This document shows, piece after piece, positions 1-12,345 of a stretch of 64,000 bases of DNA. The notes below the pieces were generated by a model. It saw nothing but the letters and a program-made list of their open reading frames with translations, did no database searches and was not told the origin of the DNA. The position numbers and the translations under genes are program-made. This stretch comes from Amblyornis subalaris (taxonomy: Eukaryota; Chordata; Aves; Passeriformes; Ptilonorhynchidae): assembly GCA_018881555.1 (NCBI GenBank), contig JACAXG010000007.1, forward strand, positions 4,912,643-4,976,642, in the 5' to 3' direction. The stretch's first letter is position 1. Every line of letters starts with the position of its first letter.

Positions 1-2200
1 AAGAATTCATAAGGTGTTTTAAGGCTCTTGGGTAAAATAGGATTTATATAAATGAAAGCTAGTATTATTATAGTCGTTTTATTAAATAACGATAGTACTT
101 GGTCTTTCAGCATAAAATTCTATGCACATGAAACACAGTGGCTGTCAGCCTGTAGTGAGATCACCATGTGCTGAGATGCTGACAGTAATGAATAACTCTG
201 GAACACCAAGAGAAACCACCATGCTGCATGTGCACGGTGCAGGGTGGGAACACCCTGCAACAGCTTCACCCAGAGTTGTAAAACCAAGACGTAACAGTGT
301 AAGAAAAATACAAAACAAAGGGAGCAGGCAAACTGGGGCTGGGGCTCTTCTTAGAGAATAAATTGGATACATAGTAAAGCAGAACTTGTGTTGATTGGCA
401 GCTGACACAAGCCCTTTCTTCAGCTGGATATTATTTGGGATTTTACTATAGCACCGAACAGGGGAAAGAGACTCATGCAAGTTTGTTAGCATGAATCAGA
501 GCTAGTAAACCTTTTGAAAGACCTGCCACAGTGAAAGATTTGTTTATTCCCATTTGGACAGATTTTGTTGTCTGAGATGTACCTAAAAATCCTCATGCTT
601 GACCCCTTTTGTTCATTTGTGCCTGTTCTCTGTTTCTTTAATTCTCCTACGAAAGCCTGGATTTCTGCAGGGAACTGCAGAGTGTGAAAATGTTGCCTTC
701 ATTCCTGATAGTGAAGCAAGGGTATCTCCTAAGAAAAGTAAAGATTTTTCAAGCAACGACAAAGCAAATGTAGATAGATGTAGCTAGATACAAAGAATTC
801 CACATGTAATACAAGATTGAATGTTCCATATTTTTTTTTTAATTTTTCTTTATTGGTGACAACACTGCGACACTACATTCCAAATTATGAAACCCCATAA
901 ACAGAGCCCTAATTACATAGCCTGCTGATCAAGGCAATCATCTGGGTTTTGGGACACTTGTATGCACATTTCTTTCCAATTAGCACATTCCAGATGAGGT
1001 CCCAGTAGCTGCCTGAAATCAGCTTGTCAAAGATGCAGTAAATATTTTTCTGTGCAAAGGGGAAAACCTCAGGTAGTCATGGGATAAGTAGATGTTATCT
1101 TTGAATATCCTGTTAGTTATTAGCCACTTACTTAAGATGTACAACATGAAAGTCTTTAATCTGAATCTGAGACCAAAGGTGTCAATTTTCCCTTTTTTTT
1201 TTTTACACTGCTTTGCATTGCTGAGGCTAAAGACAGATAATTGACTGATAAAATGCTATAATTTCAACCATTAGCATGTCATTGTACATCTTGATAATGT
1301 TCTCTGGAATTTTTATCTAATTCAGGTTTAGTTTGATTTCTATTTTTTGTAGTAGCTCTGTTCTGCATTAAAGATTTGACCAAAATTTATACATCAATAA
1401 GTTTGGCTCAAACAATTCACTTGCCTAAATTTAGGAATGAACTTTTTTTATGCAAAATCAGTGCCATATTTACCTGTCCTTTCTTTTAGAAAAGTGCATG
1501 CCAGAACATACTAGTTGCATAAATTAGAAGTTTGGTCAGACTTGTAAAGTCAGAAAACCAGTACCACGTGAAAACTTGCATTCCTGCTGTCTGATTTCAA
1601 GAATTCAGAAAAACTACCTGGAAGGTTGTGCCTTGGTATAGAAGAATTGAGAGAGAAGGGGGAAAAAAAACATTCATATTTAAAAGTACACTAACAGAAT
1701 ACACACATTTCTCATTTATCTGGACTAGCACATTTATTGGCTAAGTCAAAGAAGTGACTTCATATTTTATTGCTGTGATTTAATTTCCNCCCTTTTTTGG
1801 TTTTCATCTTGCTGCATGGGGTACATAAAGCAGCTTTTCAAGAACAAAAGCAAATGAAAACTATGATTTTTCTTTTTCCAAGTGCCCCAAGTGTTCTTAA
1901 GCCAAATAAAAATATGACTAGACATAATTTTTAAATACAACTCCGGGTACCACTTAAAACTAAGAGGGGTCATTTTTTAAACCCCAAAGCCTTTGGGAGA
2001 CTCAGGGAAATGAGTGAAGATTTTAAACAAAAGTGTGCGTGTGTGTGTGTATTTATATGTGTATTTTGTGTTGACAGCCTCTGCCAGAAAGAGTTCCAGT
2101 TAGATTTGTCTGTCTCACTAAAATTCCACTTTTCCGTTTTCCTGCGTGTTTCTAGTCCACTGTTTCTGCCAGTCCATTAGTCTTTGTTTCACGGCTCTAA
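1..2200. other. AT-rich noncoding stretch
   Basis: Only short open frames occur (the longest is 115 codons on the - strand at 145-492, overlapped on the + strand by 79 codons at 122-361), with no protein motif. A T-run lies at about 831-840. No repeat family is recognised. Confidence 0.55.
2033..2050. repeat. TG dinucleotide repeat
   Basis: About nine TG/GT units with one CG interruption. Confidence 0.9.
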
Positions 2201-2204
2201 TTAT

Positions 2205-2600
2205 ACGCCCAGACTCTTCAAGAACGAGCGTGCATCAAACACAGTGGTGCCCGTGCTGCGGGTGAATTAATTAAAGCACCGAGAGATCCATGCTCGGCAG
2301 CGGGGACGATTGGCTGGATGCGCTCGGATGCAGGTTTACCCGCAAAGACCCGAGGGCGCGGCAGAGGANCTGCTGTGAGCATCCACCGCGTGCTGGAGCC
2401 CGCTGCAAGCTCCGTGTCTCTGTGCTGAACCGAGGCCACCAGTCATACAGCAAGTGGCTCCTTCGCCCGCACCTGCTCCCCCTGTCCCGTTAATGGTGCA
2501 GACAGCTGTCCCCATTATGCTTCGGTGGGGTGAAGGATAGGGAGGGCAAACGCCCGGTGAAGGTATCAAGCGTAGGAAAGAAGTGCGGGAAGGCATCCAG
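2205..2600. promoter_or_regulatory. CpG-rich patch, possible small CpG island
   Basis: In otherwise CpG-poor DNA this block is GC-rich and holds about 22 CpG dinucleotides in 2221-2520 by hand count, with clusters such as ccgagggcgcggcagagg and tccaccgcgtgctggag. The observed CpG level is close to expectation, as in unmethylated vertebrate promoters or enhancers. No TATA box, start codon context or splice donor identifies a transcript; open frames run on both strands simply because stop codons are scarce in GC-rich sequence. It may be an orphan CpG island, an enhancer, or a 5' exon of an unrecognised RNA. Confidence 0.45.
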
Positions 2601-2845
2601 GAGCCTGGAATGGAGGTGATTCAGATGAGGCTCCTGTCTGACAGCAGGACCTTGGGGAGCGTTGCTGCCAAGCCATCTGGGATGGAAATTTGCTAATGAG
2701 AGGACACTGCTACACCNTTCCATCATCGGTGATGATTTCCTGGAAATTTTAAGTCTTGATATGTGAGGAAGTCCAGAACTGGGAGAGTGAGGACTGGCTG
2801 ACAGCCTTTGTAAGAATTAAGCCCAGTAAGTAACACTCACTTGCT

Positions 2846-2880
2846 CTAATTCAATTAGACCATAACCGCCTAATTGAGTT
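2846..2880. promoter_or_regulatory. Homeodomain-type binding site cluster
   Basis: Seen: CTAATTCAATTAG at 2846-2858 contains TAAT-N3-ATTA, the P3 palindrome bound by paired-class homeodomain dimers. It is followed at 2870-2877 by CTAATTGA, another homeodomain core. The cluster lies about 250 bases past the CpG-rich patch. Short AT-rich sites are frequent by chance in such DNA, so a function is inferred weakly, mostly from the palindrome and the neighbouring patch. Confidence 0.25.
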
Positions 2881-2920
2881 ACCAATGAAATTTCAGAGAT
2901 TTCCCTGTGATTCTACACAA

Positions 2921-2945
2921 TGTGCGTGTGTGTGTGTGTGTGTGT
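2921..2945. repeat. TG dinucleotide microsatellite
   Basis: About twelve TG units with one interruption (tgtgcgtg). It lies just after the homeodomain-type cluster. It is the longest dinucleotide repeat in the window and a likely polymorphic marker. Confidence 0.9.
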
Positions 2946-3070
2946 CACAGTTCATCCATCATTTAGCCAGTTATTCTTAGGATCTGGGTTTGCATTAGGT
3001 TACCGGGAGCCTGCCTGTGGCCATGTACAGGCAGAAGCAATCAATAGCAGGGGCCTGCTGCCGTCCTTAT

Positions 3071-3117
3071 CAACGTCAATGAGTTTTGCAGAAGGACTTC
3101 AAAGAACAGGGACAGCA
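3071..3117. mobile_element. Scrap of an ancient amniote repeat
   Basis: The run caacgtcaatgagttttgca then gaaggacttcaaagaacagg resembles a motif repeated in reptile and other amniote genomes (AAGTCAATGAGAGTTTTGCCATTGACTTCAATGGGAACAGGA). It is only about 47 bases long, so a chance match cannot be excluded. A similar scrap lies at 12298-12345. Confidence 0.35.
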
Positions 3118-3825
3118 TTTGTGTCCTCTACCTCATATTCAAAAATAGAACAGGTTATGTGCAAACTGATCAAATAAGTCTTTGTCTATGCAGTGTCTCT
3201 TATTCCTATTCATCAGCAGATGATCTTATCACTTGGTTTCACGTGAGATGCATTGCTTTTGATGAGAGCANTTTTAGAGTTCTTTTGTTTAAAAATATGC
3301 AACTTCCCGTACGGACACTTTTATTAATTTAGTTCAATATTCCATTGATTTAGTTTTATATGAGAAAGAAATCGCTTAAAATTGATATGAATTGTGTTTA
3401 AATTGGATTGCCCATAGATACTGGTGAGTTCACAAATTTTGCAATCTAATAATAACTTCAAGTGCCTTCATTCCCTCTTCATTGCTGTCTTTCAAGCTCT
3501 GTAATAAGTCAGTTGTTTCTCACCCCACTCATCTTGCATCAAGACTTCCCACAGTTAATCAGAATTAAGTTCAACATCTTTTAATGCCTAATCTTTTAAA
3601 ACCATAGACAAATATTGCCTGAAAGTCAGAAGCACTGTACGTATAATTTAAAACTATTAAAATCTATCAGTTTCATTCAGTTTTATAGCTAGGNGGATTT
3701 CTGTTTTGTTTATACGGATGATTTTTTTTTTTTTCCTATTTACTATTCCTTAGTGGGAAATTTTAAGAGAACTAATTCACTTTCATAANTTCAGAGAAAG
3801 TCTTCTGATTCAGTACAATCCAGGT

Positions 3826-3895
3826 TTAGCATAGCATAATGGACTGGGATGGAGTCAGCTAGCTTTGAGCTACTGCTCTAAAATTGGCCTTTGGC
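3826..3895 (+). mobile_element. Possible MIR-like fragment
   Basis: The segment tttagcatagcataatgga, then ctgggatggagtcagctagc and tttgagctactgctctaaaa, resembles the first half of MIR/CORE-SINEs (GTAGCATAGTGG...ACTGGGAGTCAGGAG...GGGTTC...CTGCTCTG). No matching second half follows. It is short and diverged, so this is a suggestion only. Confidence 0.35.
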
Positions 3896-6800
3896 CAGGC
3901 TGATTTGCTTCACGAATTACAGAAAATTAAAGCCTTTTGCCCTAGTGATGCTTATTGGCAAATAGGAGCTTCTGGAACTTAGGGACATCACATNTCTGTC
4001 CTTTTTTTCCTGATTATCCTCCCTGCAGTAGAGCCCAGAAAAAGAGACATGGCACCACACCAATATTCCTGCTCATTAGTGACAATCCTGTCCCTAGGAA
4101 TACTGTGCTATTGGTCTTATCCATTCTTTGGCTTCAAAGCAGATAAAATGGTGCTGTAGCTCTGATATTTTTGGATTATTGCATAGTAGTGCTACCAGTT
4201 GTGTCCAGAAGGTTTCTAAGATCTGAAATACATTCCTTTAAAAATACGTGAAAGATGAGATGTTAGAAGAGAGACCTGTTGCCTTGTAACCAGGTGGGCT
4301 GGAGCTTATTACAGCCGAAGCAAGAGCAAGGATATTTTACAGTCTTTTGGTTTTGCCTTTTTGTTCCTGTTTTCCTGAGGGAAACAAAACCATGTGCTAG
4401 CAAGCAGAAACTGCCAGTTCAGCAAAAGAAAAAAAAAGGTACAGGTGAATGAAGGTGTTACAAAAAATGCTGTGAAACTTGTGGCACTAACAAGACAAAA
4501 CCAGACGCAGTCGTAAAAAAACCCAAAAAAACTCTGTCTTATATCTTGACATGTATCTTCTTTTTCTGATGGCTGGGCATCCTAATCCTGAGGAATTTGC
4601 ATGGCTAATGTCTAAACAAGGATGATAGGGAAATAATAGCAAACTTGCAAAAGACTATTTGTTCAAGGAAGCAGTTTGCCAATGGTTGCATTGTGCTTTG
4701 GGAGAGAGATAAATAGTATCAGTTACTATTGTTTAACATTGAATATCACGATGTGGCACTGTGAGACTGAGCGGCCTGAAGGAGATCTGTAGCTACATTA
4801 TGAACTAAATTATTCTGGTAGCACTCAAGTTAGTAGAGTTTCACTTTAGCTCCCTGTCAGATGCAGTATGAAAGAATTTGCGGGAACTATCATGTCTACC
4901 AACATATGAAAGAATTTACAGTCTTTTCTTTTTGTCAACCCAACAGATACACCTGCAGCGGGTGACAGAAAAAAAAGACAGAATTACCAGAAGTTGATGT
5001 TGCAGAATTTCTATCCAAGACGAGAAATATTAATGCCAGGATCTCCTAGAAATAATATTCACTTTGAAAATTTTAGGCACATTTGTCAGACTGAGTAATT
5101 CCAAACAGTTACCGTTTACATTTCTGAAGGCACGTCTGCACACAAGCTGGCTGAATCAGAANGAGGATCTGCACGCAGATCATGCCTCGTGCTGTTACAT
5201 AACAGGTCAGATTGGATAGTCTTTTCTTGCTTCAAAAATTCCATGAATCAAATTCAATTTCTGAACTTTGGAAGCATCTCAGATTTTCTTTTCATATGCA
5301 AATCAGGTCTAATTTATCCCAGAGTAGTTACAACATATCCGCAATCAATGTCACTATGATAGGATCAGGTTAAATTCAGTTCACTGAATTAAACCATTTC
5401 ATTGGCTTCAGTTTCTTTGGAGACTAGGGGAAGCATTCATATAAAATAATCACATATTAATTACTGCTGTAAGAGATACACCTGAACACAGTGCAGACTA
5501 TATTACCATGGACAATGGAAACGTGACCCCTCGCTCAAGGGGTACATTGTGACAGCTGTGTCTGACAGGAGGTTGCCACTTGTTCCAGAGAAAATTATAC
5601 TTCTCATAACATATTCTCAAATCCCGTGTTCATTTTTGGAGGGGTAAAAACTATTGNTTAGCTTGTATTTTCCACTTCTACATGAAAAAAAAGGTGTGAA
5701 ATCTGGCAACAATTATGCTACAAAATCTTTCATTTGTCCCTAATATGTTGCTGCTGCATTCCTTGTCGGATGGGAGCACCTGTTTTGTTCTGAAGGCTGC
5801 AGTTGGAGTCAGCATCACCTCNACAAAACTGCTAATGATAGGATTTTCTGCCTTTTGAGAGAAGCACCCAAATGAAGATCNTGTGATGTGTATTACTGGA
5901 TACCTGAATTTTCTTCTGCACCTGACAAGTTGAGCTACTATTTCAATATCTCTCTAATCTTAGTCCAGCAAATCTGGCTGATCCGGAAAAATTCAGGATA
6001 ATTTAGGGCTGGGCATTAAGTGGTCATCAAAAGGAAGTGCATTTAAAACAACAACAAAAAAGATAGACAAGGTTTTGGAGAACGTAAGAGTAGATGGAGA
6101 ACCGTGGCACCGGTATTTGTTTCTTACCAACATCTTAGTAGTCCCTTCATGAAAGAAAGGGATGTTTTTGTCCAGTATGTTTTTAAATGTCTTTTCTGGC
6201 ACTGCGATCTCGTCACTTAGCAAATGTGGTGAATGTGGGTCCCAATATCTGAATGACACTTTGGTTTCACACAGACCATGTCTAGGGCTACTGAGCTGGT
6301 GAAGCTCTAGAAGTGGGGAAATGAAGACACATCCTCCTCTGATAGTATTTTCAAAATGAAAAAAAAAGCCATAAGAGGAGGTTTAAGTCCTCAGGACAGT
6401 GTGCATTGTGCATTGCTCGTGTATTATACTGAATTTGAGGGAATTGAAGAGGCAGAACTGTGAGCTCTGAAGACTGTTACTTTACAACCTAATGGAGAAG
6501 CTTATTGTCCAGCGTACATGAATAGTTAACTGCAATAGTTGGTACTCCATCTTCATGGTGATATATCAAATACACCAGTATTTTACATAGCTTTGAGTAG
6601 TAAACTTTATTATGATTATAAATGATAGACATTAATGGATCATTAATCCATATAATAATACTGAATTTTCATAAAACAATTTCAATTCATTTAAAATTCT
6701 CCCTAAGAACCTTTCTGACACCATCTACTAGAAAATGATTTTATTTTATTTATCCCTAATTGTTCCACACTTCCTTGGTTCCACTAATTACTGCTTCAAT

Positions 6801-9800
6801 TCTCAATTGTTTGTTCAGATCACCTTTAACCATCATTCCCATAAATTAAAATACAGCAACAGCTTGTCAGGCTTCAGATGAATGTCTGAGTGTATTAACC
6901 AAAGTATATGCTATAGATAACGCCCAGGAAGGTTCCACACAAAAATCACATTATGGTATTCTATAGAATATGATTACATTTATGGCCATGCTATGTATAA
7001 TTACTCAGGCAGACTTTTTTAATGTCTTAAGTAACCAGTTGATTAATTCATGTCTTAAGATAGCCTGAGATCTGCAGTTAATGATTATCCTTTCTTGCTG
7101 AATTTTAGGAACTTGATTTCTCTAAGCATAGCCTTTTCAATAGCTGATCATGGAAATTCTGAAGTCATCAAATGACAGAGAGGTCATTGGCTAAAAAGAT
7201 AATAAATGAGGTTGTGCAGTGTGACCCACTACTTTTGAAAGCACTGTCTTGGTCGTAGGGGAAAGCAAAAACGTCAGCCCCAAAGACTCTTTGTTTAGCC
7301 ATGAGTTCTCTGCAAGTTTTAATAGACGTTCACAGTTTGTGGTTGNTATCTATTGGCCAGGTATCAGAAAAGTCAGGAAACTGAGGTCAGTTTATACCTA
7401 ATGCAATGAAATTTCTTGCCGTGAAATGAGTAAAAAAGCATAGGCACAAATCTCACAGATCCTGAAATATGTTGCTTTCACTGTAAACTAGGTTAGCATA
7501 TTGGATCTGCAGTGGTATAATAGGGGCTCAAAACTATCCATGTGAATTTGGACAGAGTCTAATTGTGTAGTCTTTCAAAGCCAGGTCTTTGTGGTTGATT
7601 GCAGCCTGAAATTGTGCACATGTGTGTGTTGTTTATTAAGTCAGGATAAAGGATACAGTGGAATAAATCATGAACTCGTGCAGTCATGGTTGTGAAGTTA
7701 CATTTAATTAGTATAAAACAACTTTGTGAATGTTCAGATTCTTTTACCTTTCCGTAAACTTATTCCTAAATTCACTTAAGCACAGCTACATCAGTTATAG
7801 CCGCCTCAACTACATTCCAACCTCCTGATCCAGCTGTGTCTCAGGGTGCCTCTTCCTGACTCAGAATGGCATGTGGTAAACGCTGCCCATATTATTTCAC
7901 ATACACTGCTGAAGCCTGACTGATGTCAGGAGCAGTGTGCTCCCCTCAGTGCTGCTCAGGCTCCTTCNGGCTTCAAGCTCCCACTCATGAAACAATGACT
8001 GCCTGCTTAGAGATCGAAGTCCTTCATGTCTATCATACCGAAATTCTGTTCATACAGCTACCTGGAGACGTATCCTGACCCCTTCTGTATAATTTCTATG
8101 CACCACTGCAGTGGTCACCTGTTATGAATCACATAATTAGGCATCAGCAAACTCCCAATAATTTAACACATGCTGTATATGGAACGACACATAAGCAATT
8201 TTATGATTTCTGTAAGTGAAGCTGTCAAGAAATGGATTTTCCTCTTTTATGCTAGAGGATCAAAGACTTGTGATGCTTCTGCATCCAAAAAGTTTGTCAA
8301 ATTGACATAACTTCATAGCCAGGCTAGGGGAAATATGAATTAAAACTATCAAGATTCTCTTGCCATTTCATTTTAGTAGAACGAATGCATTCCTATAAAC
8401 TGCATCTTAATTCTTTATCTTTGAAAACTGATTAGTAAATTGACCTAATAACTCAAGACAAACTGGCAGCTCTGGAGTGAGATCAAATAGTAATGAATAA
8501 GAGTAATCTGAAAAAGTGTATTCTAATTATTTGATTTTTGAATCATGATCTGGANTTCTGAAAGCATCTGTGTGAGGAACCATTTGGGTTTGCTTAGTTG
8601 AATTATAATTTATCATTAAAGTGAAGCTCTAATTTTATGAGATTTTAATTGTATTTTTCTTCAGGCTTCTGTTCAATTTTGAGCCTCTTATTTGGCTTTT
8701 TTTCTTTGAAAATTTTCTTTGAATGGTTCAAGTTTACTTCAATATTTTCCAGTCAGATATTCTGTAAGATTCAGTTTTGAGTCTCTTTGGTGTAAGCTGA
8801 TTCTTGACAATACAAAAAGTATTTCAAANAGATATGGAAATGCTTTGGTATTCCCCTGCTGTTTGTCAAAAAATTTTTTGCTTTTAGAGGGCTGTTTTGT
8901 CCTTGATCTTCACATTCTGATTGGCAAAANTTTTTTTTTTAATAGCTTTATTTTCCTCATTTAAAAAAAGGAATTTGAATAATTATCATATTTCTTCACT
9001 GAAGCATTGTTGCACTTTAAAAAATTGCTTATCCAAAGAATATCTGTGGTGAAATTTTTCTTTGGTNGTTTTTTTTTTTTTTTTCTTTTTTTCCGAAGAG
9101 AGATGATCATGAATCAGTTACTGGATTTCCCAAGGCTTGGATGTCTTGAAATTGAGATACTATATACTTCTAAACTTCATCCAAGATCCAAGGACAAATG
9201 CATTTCTGAAAGAAATCCCTTTAAGGAATCAGTCCAAAGTTCATATAAATGCAAAACTAATGCTGCTTTGAATTCCGTCTGTGTCTGTAAGCTTCCCTGT
9301 TTATTGGAACTGGACATGTTTAGAACTGATATCCACAAAGGAGTCTGTAACCAGTTTCTTTATTGGTCCAGTTCACATGTGAAACATCTTCACAGAAATA
9401 GGACAATTCTCGTTAAGTATTTGTCATGCTTTTCCATATTCAGAGAAAGGCCTGTTTTGCACGCATTTGACTCGCAAAGCAGGAGAAATTGTGGCATGCA
9501 GAGGCCTTACACATACATTTATTGTACCCATTTAGGCTCCATCCCTATGAATGATCACCCTTAATATTCCAAAATTATTACTTTGTGGACTGCGTACTTA
9601 ATTTTGCTACTCTTTTGCTCCCGGTGCGTAAAGAATGCATTATGCAAGGTGGGTAATGCTGCTCTACCTAAAAATAAAGATTTATAAAAGTATTTGTAGG
9701 AACGCGGTTGCTCAATAAGAAAGCTCTAATTGCAGAATTCAGTGAATGTTTTACAGTGATTAATTCATCTACTGTATCTACTTTCTTGTTCTGCAAGAAG

Positions 9801-10503
9801 AACAAAAATAAATTGTCATTACCTTACATTGTATACTAAAACACAGTCNTTACAATGGAAAGACTAAATGATAGAATTACTCTAAGTAAGACACATAAGG
9901 AAGTCTAGAAATAAGGATTTGTTTGTGGGCTTTTTTTCTGCTTTCCTTTTAAAATTCTAATTGTGCTTTGCATGGGCACTGTAAAATAAACTGGCTTTAG
10001 GATGCTTCTGAGTGGGAGAGAAGTAATTTGACATAATAAGAAATACCTTTGCAAGTCTTCAAGCTGTTCTATTCAGTATACAGTGTTATAATTCTGCCAC
10101 ATAGGGCACAAAAGGAAATGATAAAAATAAAAGCTGAATTATGATATGGTGAGATTGCAAATGGACTATGATTTTACAATGGATATTTGNTTTTTTTAAC
10201 CTGAAAAGAACAGAAATTATATGTAGTCTGTTTGGGACTTTTTGCAAACCATCATATTAAAATTTTATTGCGTGTTAGAAGAAAAGTCGAAAGAGTACTT
10301 GGAGGAGTCTGGCAAAGAACATTTACCAAAAGTTTATCCAAACACTGTATTTTACATTTGTATTCCTTAAAGACTCATCTGTGCATATTTTCTTTTTGTC
10401 TTTTGAAGCTAGAGAAGTGATTTCAGTAGCTTTATTTTAAAATCAAATATCTAAAATAAGTCTGTAAAGATCAATAAAAAGCTAAATTATTCAGTACCAA
10501 GCA

Positions 10504-10521
10504 GAACAAAATGTTTTGTTC
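10504..10521. repeat. Short palindrome
   Basis: GAACAAAA and TTTTGTTC are perfect complements around a two-base TG centre. The outer half-sites resemble steroid-receptor half-sites, but their spacing is not the usual three bases, so the likeness is probably accidental. Confidence 0.5.
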
Positions 10522-11306
10522 CACCTCCTTTGTTATGAAATACTGAGATAAAGCCTCTGAGTATTTCTTAAGTAGAGGAGTATTTTAGCATCTTCATAAA
10601 AAAACCCCAAACTGATTCTAAATCCACCTACAGGTGAATGATGGCGTATTTTTCAAATGCTGTTCTCTCTTCAAAATTGTGGAGAATTTAGGACTAAGGT
10701 GTGTCCTGTGCTAAACTTCCATGTGGTAAACAGGACAGATGTTTGTTACTACTTAATCTTTTGCTGTTATCCAGTCTTCACTTCCTCTGAGTTTTTACCA
10801 ACCACAAGATCTTATGAGGAAGTAAAAATTAGTGGTTTTATTGAAGAAGGGCTTTTTTAAATTAAAAAATCAAAGTAAGCCTACTCAAAGTACATTTGAT
10901 TTGAGAATATTCACTTTTGCAAAGCAAAAAACACTGGCTTTCTGCCTATAATGCACTTTGTTTTTCCTCTGTAAATAACATTTTCATATAGCATTTACAA
11001 TCCATTTCCTTTCCTCTATGATGATAAATATTTTTCATGTCTGTATTTGGTGTTTAAAAAAGACCAAAACATAAATGAACTACTGCAGCTGTATAAGACT
11101 TGTACATGTTGGGCCTTTGAAGACAGATTTCACTGAAGTCTAGAAGATTCCTTGGGTCTTAATAGTTTTTTGGTTGGCTTATTTGAATTCAGATCTCTGA
11201 TGTGCTTTGTCTTTGCAAAGCACGCTACAAGGCCACAAGTTTCTGGGGTTATAAGACTGTTCCAGCCTTCTTAAATGGTAGCATTTTCTGTTGTTTCTGT
11301 TAAGTC

Positions 11307-11332
11307 TTTTTTTTTTCTTTTTTTTTTTTTTT
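11307..11332. repeat. T-rich tract
   Basis: Twenty-five T interrupted by one C at 11317; ttatacag follows, resembling a polypyrimidine tract and splice acceptor, but no open coding exon follows. Confidence 0.85.
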
Positions 11333-11769
11333 GGCTATTCTTATACAGAAATGAAAAACAGAATTTGCAGTTTTCTGTTCGTGTGATCATTGAGTGCTTT
11401 ATGTGGTGTCTCATATAAAATTAACAGAATTTAGAGAGGAAAGTAGAGAACATGAATATTCCAGTGTTTGGAAGAGAGATACTGAGATAGCAGTTAATTT
11501 TTAATTTTTTTCATGAGCCTTTAAAAGATACTGAGTCTTGCAGTGCGTAATAGAGTACAGTACATCACAGTACATCCCCCAGTGTCTGACCAGTGCCTAG
11601 GGCGGCGATATCCCTGTGTTTCTTTCCTTTTGAGTGCTGATGGGCCAATTTATAAGCAGAAATCCAGACTTGGACCAGACTGGCATATTTTGCAAGGTCA
11701 TCCCACACAAGTTAGCAAACTTCTCTTTCACAAGTGATGTCAGTCCAAGCTTGAGATTTCTGTTGCTTT

Positions 11770-12240
11770 ATCTTTGGTGAACAGCACTGTACGCTGCNGC
11801 CGTGTCTCCAGGGGAAGGCAGCTTGCCATTGATGACAGTGAATCGTGTAGCAAGGTGATGGATGCCACCACAGCGGGGGGAACAAGCCAATGGGCAGGCA
11901 AAAGCACAGAAGCATCCAGGGCCACAAAGCANGAAACAGGTGGAGAAAGGCTCACACTGTTGAGGGGTCTGGATTATCACGCCTGCAGAGCTTTGAGGGG
12001 ACGTGTGGTGGAAGACAGCATCATCAGAAGCCGAGGAAAGCGGGCACACTGTGACCNCTGAGGAGGTGGGGAACAAGCAGGTGATGGCAATGGAGGGGCA
12101 AGTTGTTTGGCAGTAGCTGTTGTGGTGAAGGTGGAGGTAGAAGGCAGCGACCCAGCAAAGACAGCTCTGAAGGAGGGAGCCGCGTGCATCACTCTTCCAT
12201 GGCACACAGTGAGGCTGCACTGAAGCCATCATTAAAAGGC
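11770..12240. other. GC-rich patch without recognisable gene
   Basis: This block stands out from its AT-rich surroundings. It carries overlapping open frames on both strands (the longest is - strand 11768-12232, 154 codons with two Ns). Their products have no motif I recognise, and long overlapping frames on opposite strands are expected where stop codons are rare. It could be a conserved noncoding element, a noncoding RNA exon or an unrecognised old repeat. Confidence 0.4.
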
Positions 12241-12297
12241 TAATTGTGTAACATGCAGCGTTATGGGGGGCGCAACCCCAATCTTTTTCTTGCTCAC

Positions 12298-12345
12298 AGT
12301 TCAGTCAGTGGGAGTTTTGCCTCCTCCCTCTGCTTTGGGATGCAG
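12298..12345. mobile_element. Second scrap of the same ancient amniote repeat
   Basis: The run agttcagtcagtgggagttt then tgcctcctccctctgctttg resembles the TGAAGTCAGTGGGAGTTTTGCCTGAGTAAGGACTGCAGGA motif common in turtle and other amniote repeats. It sits just downstream of the GC-rich patch at 11770-12240. Only the first 20-25 bases are convincing. Confidence 0.35.

Larger units (their letters stand above)
3180..11760. other. AT-rich noncoding stretch with one long open frame
   Basis: No gene, RNA or complete repeat is recognised apart from the MIR-like scrap at 3826. The open frame 9007-9564 (+) is the longest in the window but looks like no known family. The stretch 6850-7100 has several homeodomain-like cores (gattaattcatg, cagttaatgattatcc) and could be conserved noncoding DNA. 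Confidence 0.5.

Noticed and set aside
4915..4970. Splice acceptor ctttttgtcaacccaacag with a short exon
   Set aside because: The phases after it close quickly or give only a few codons; no donor or protein match.
6100..6130. Retroviral primer-binding-like sequence (ccgtggcaccgg)
   Set aside because: No LTR, no polypurine tract and no viral-type frames nearby.
11768..12232. 154-codon - strand frame
   Set aside because: Contains two Ns and overlaps frames on the opposite strand in GC-rich DNA.
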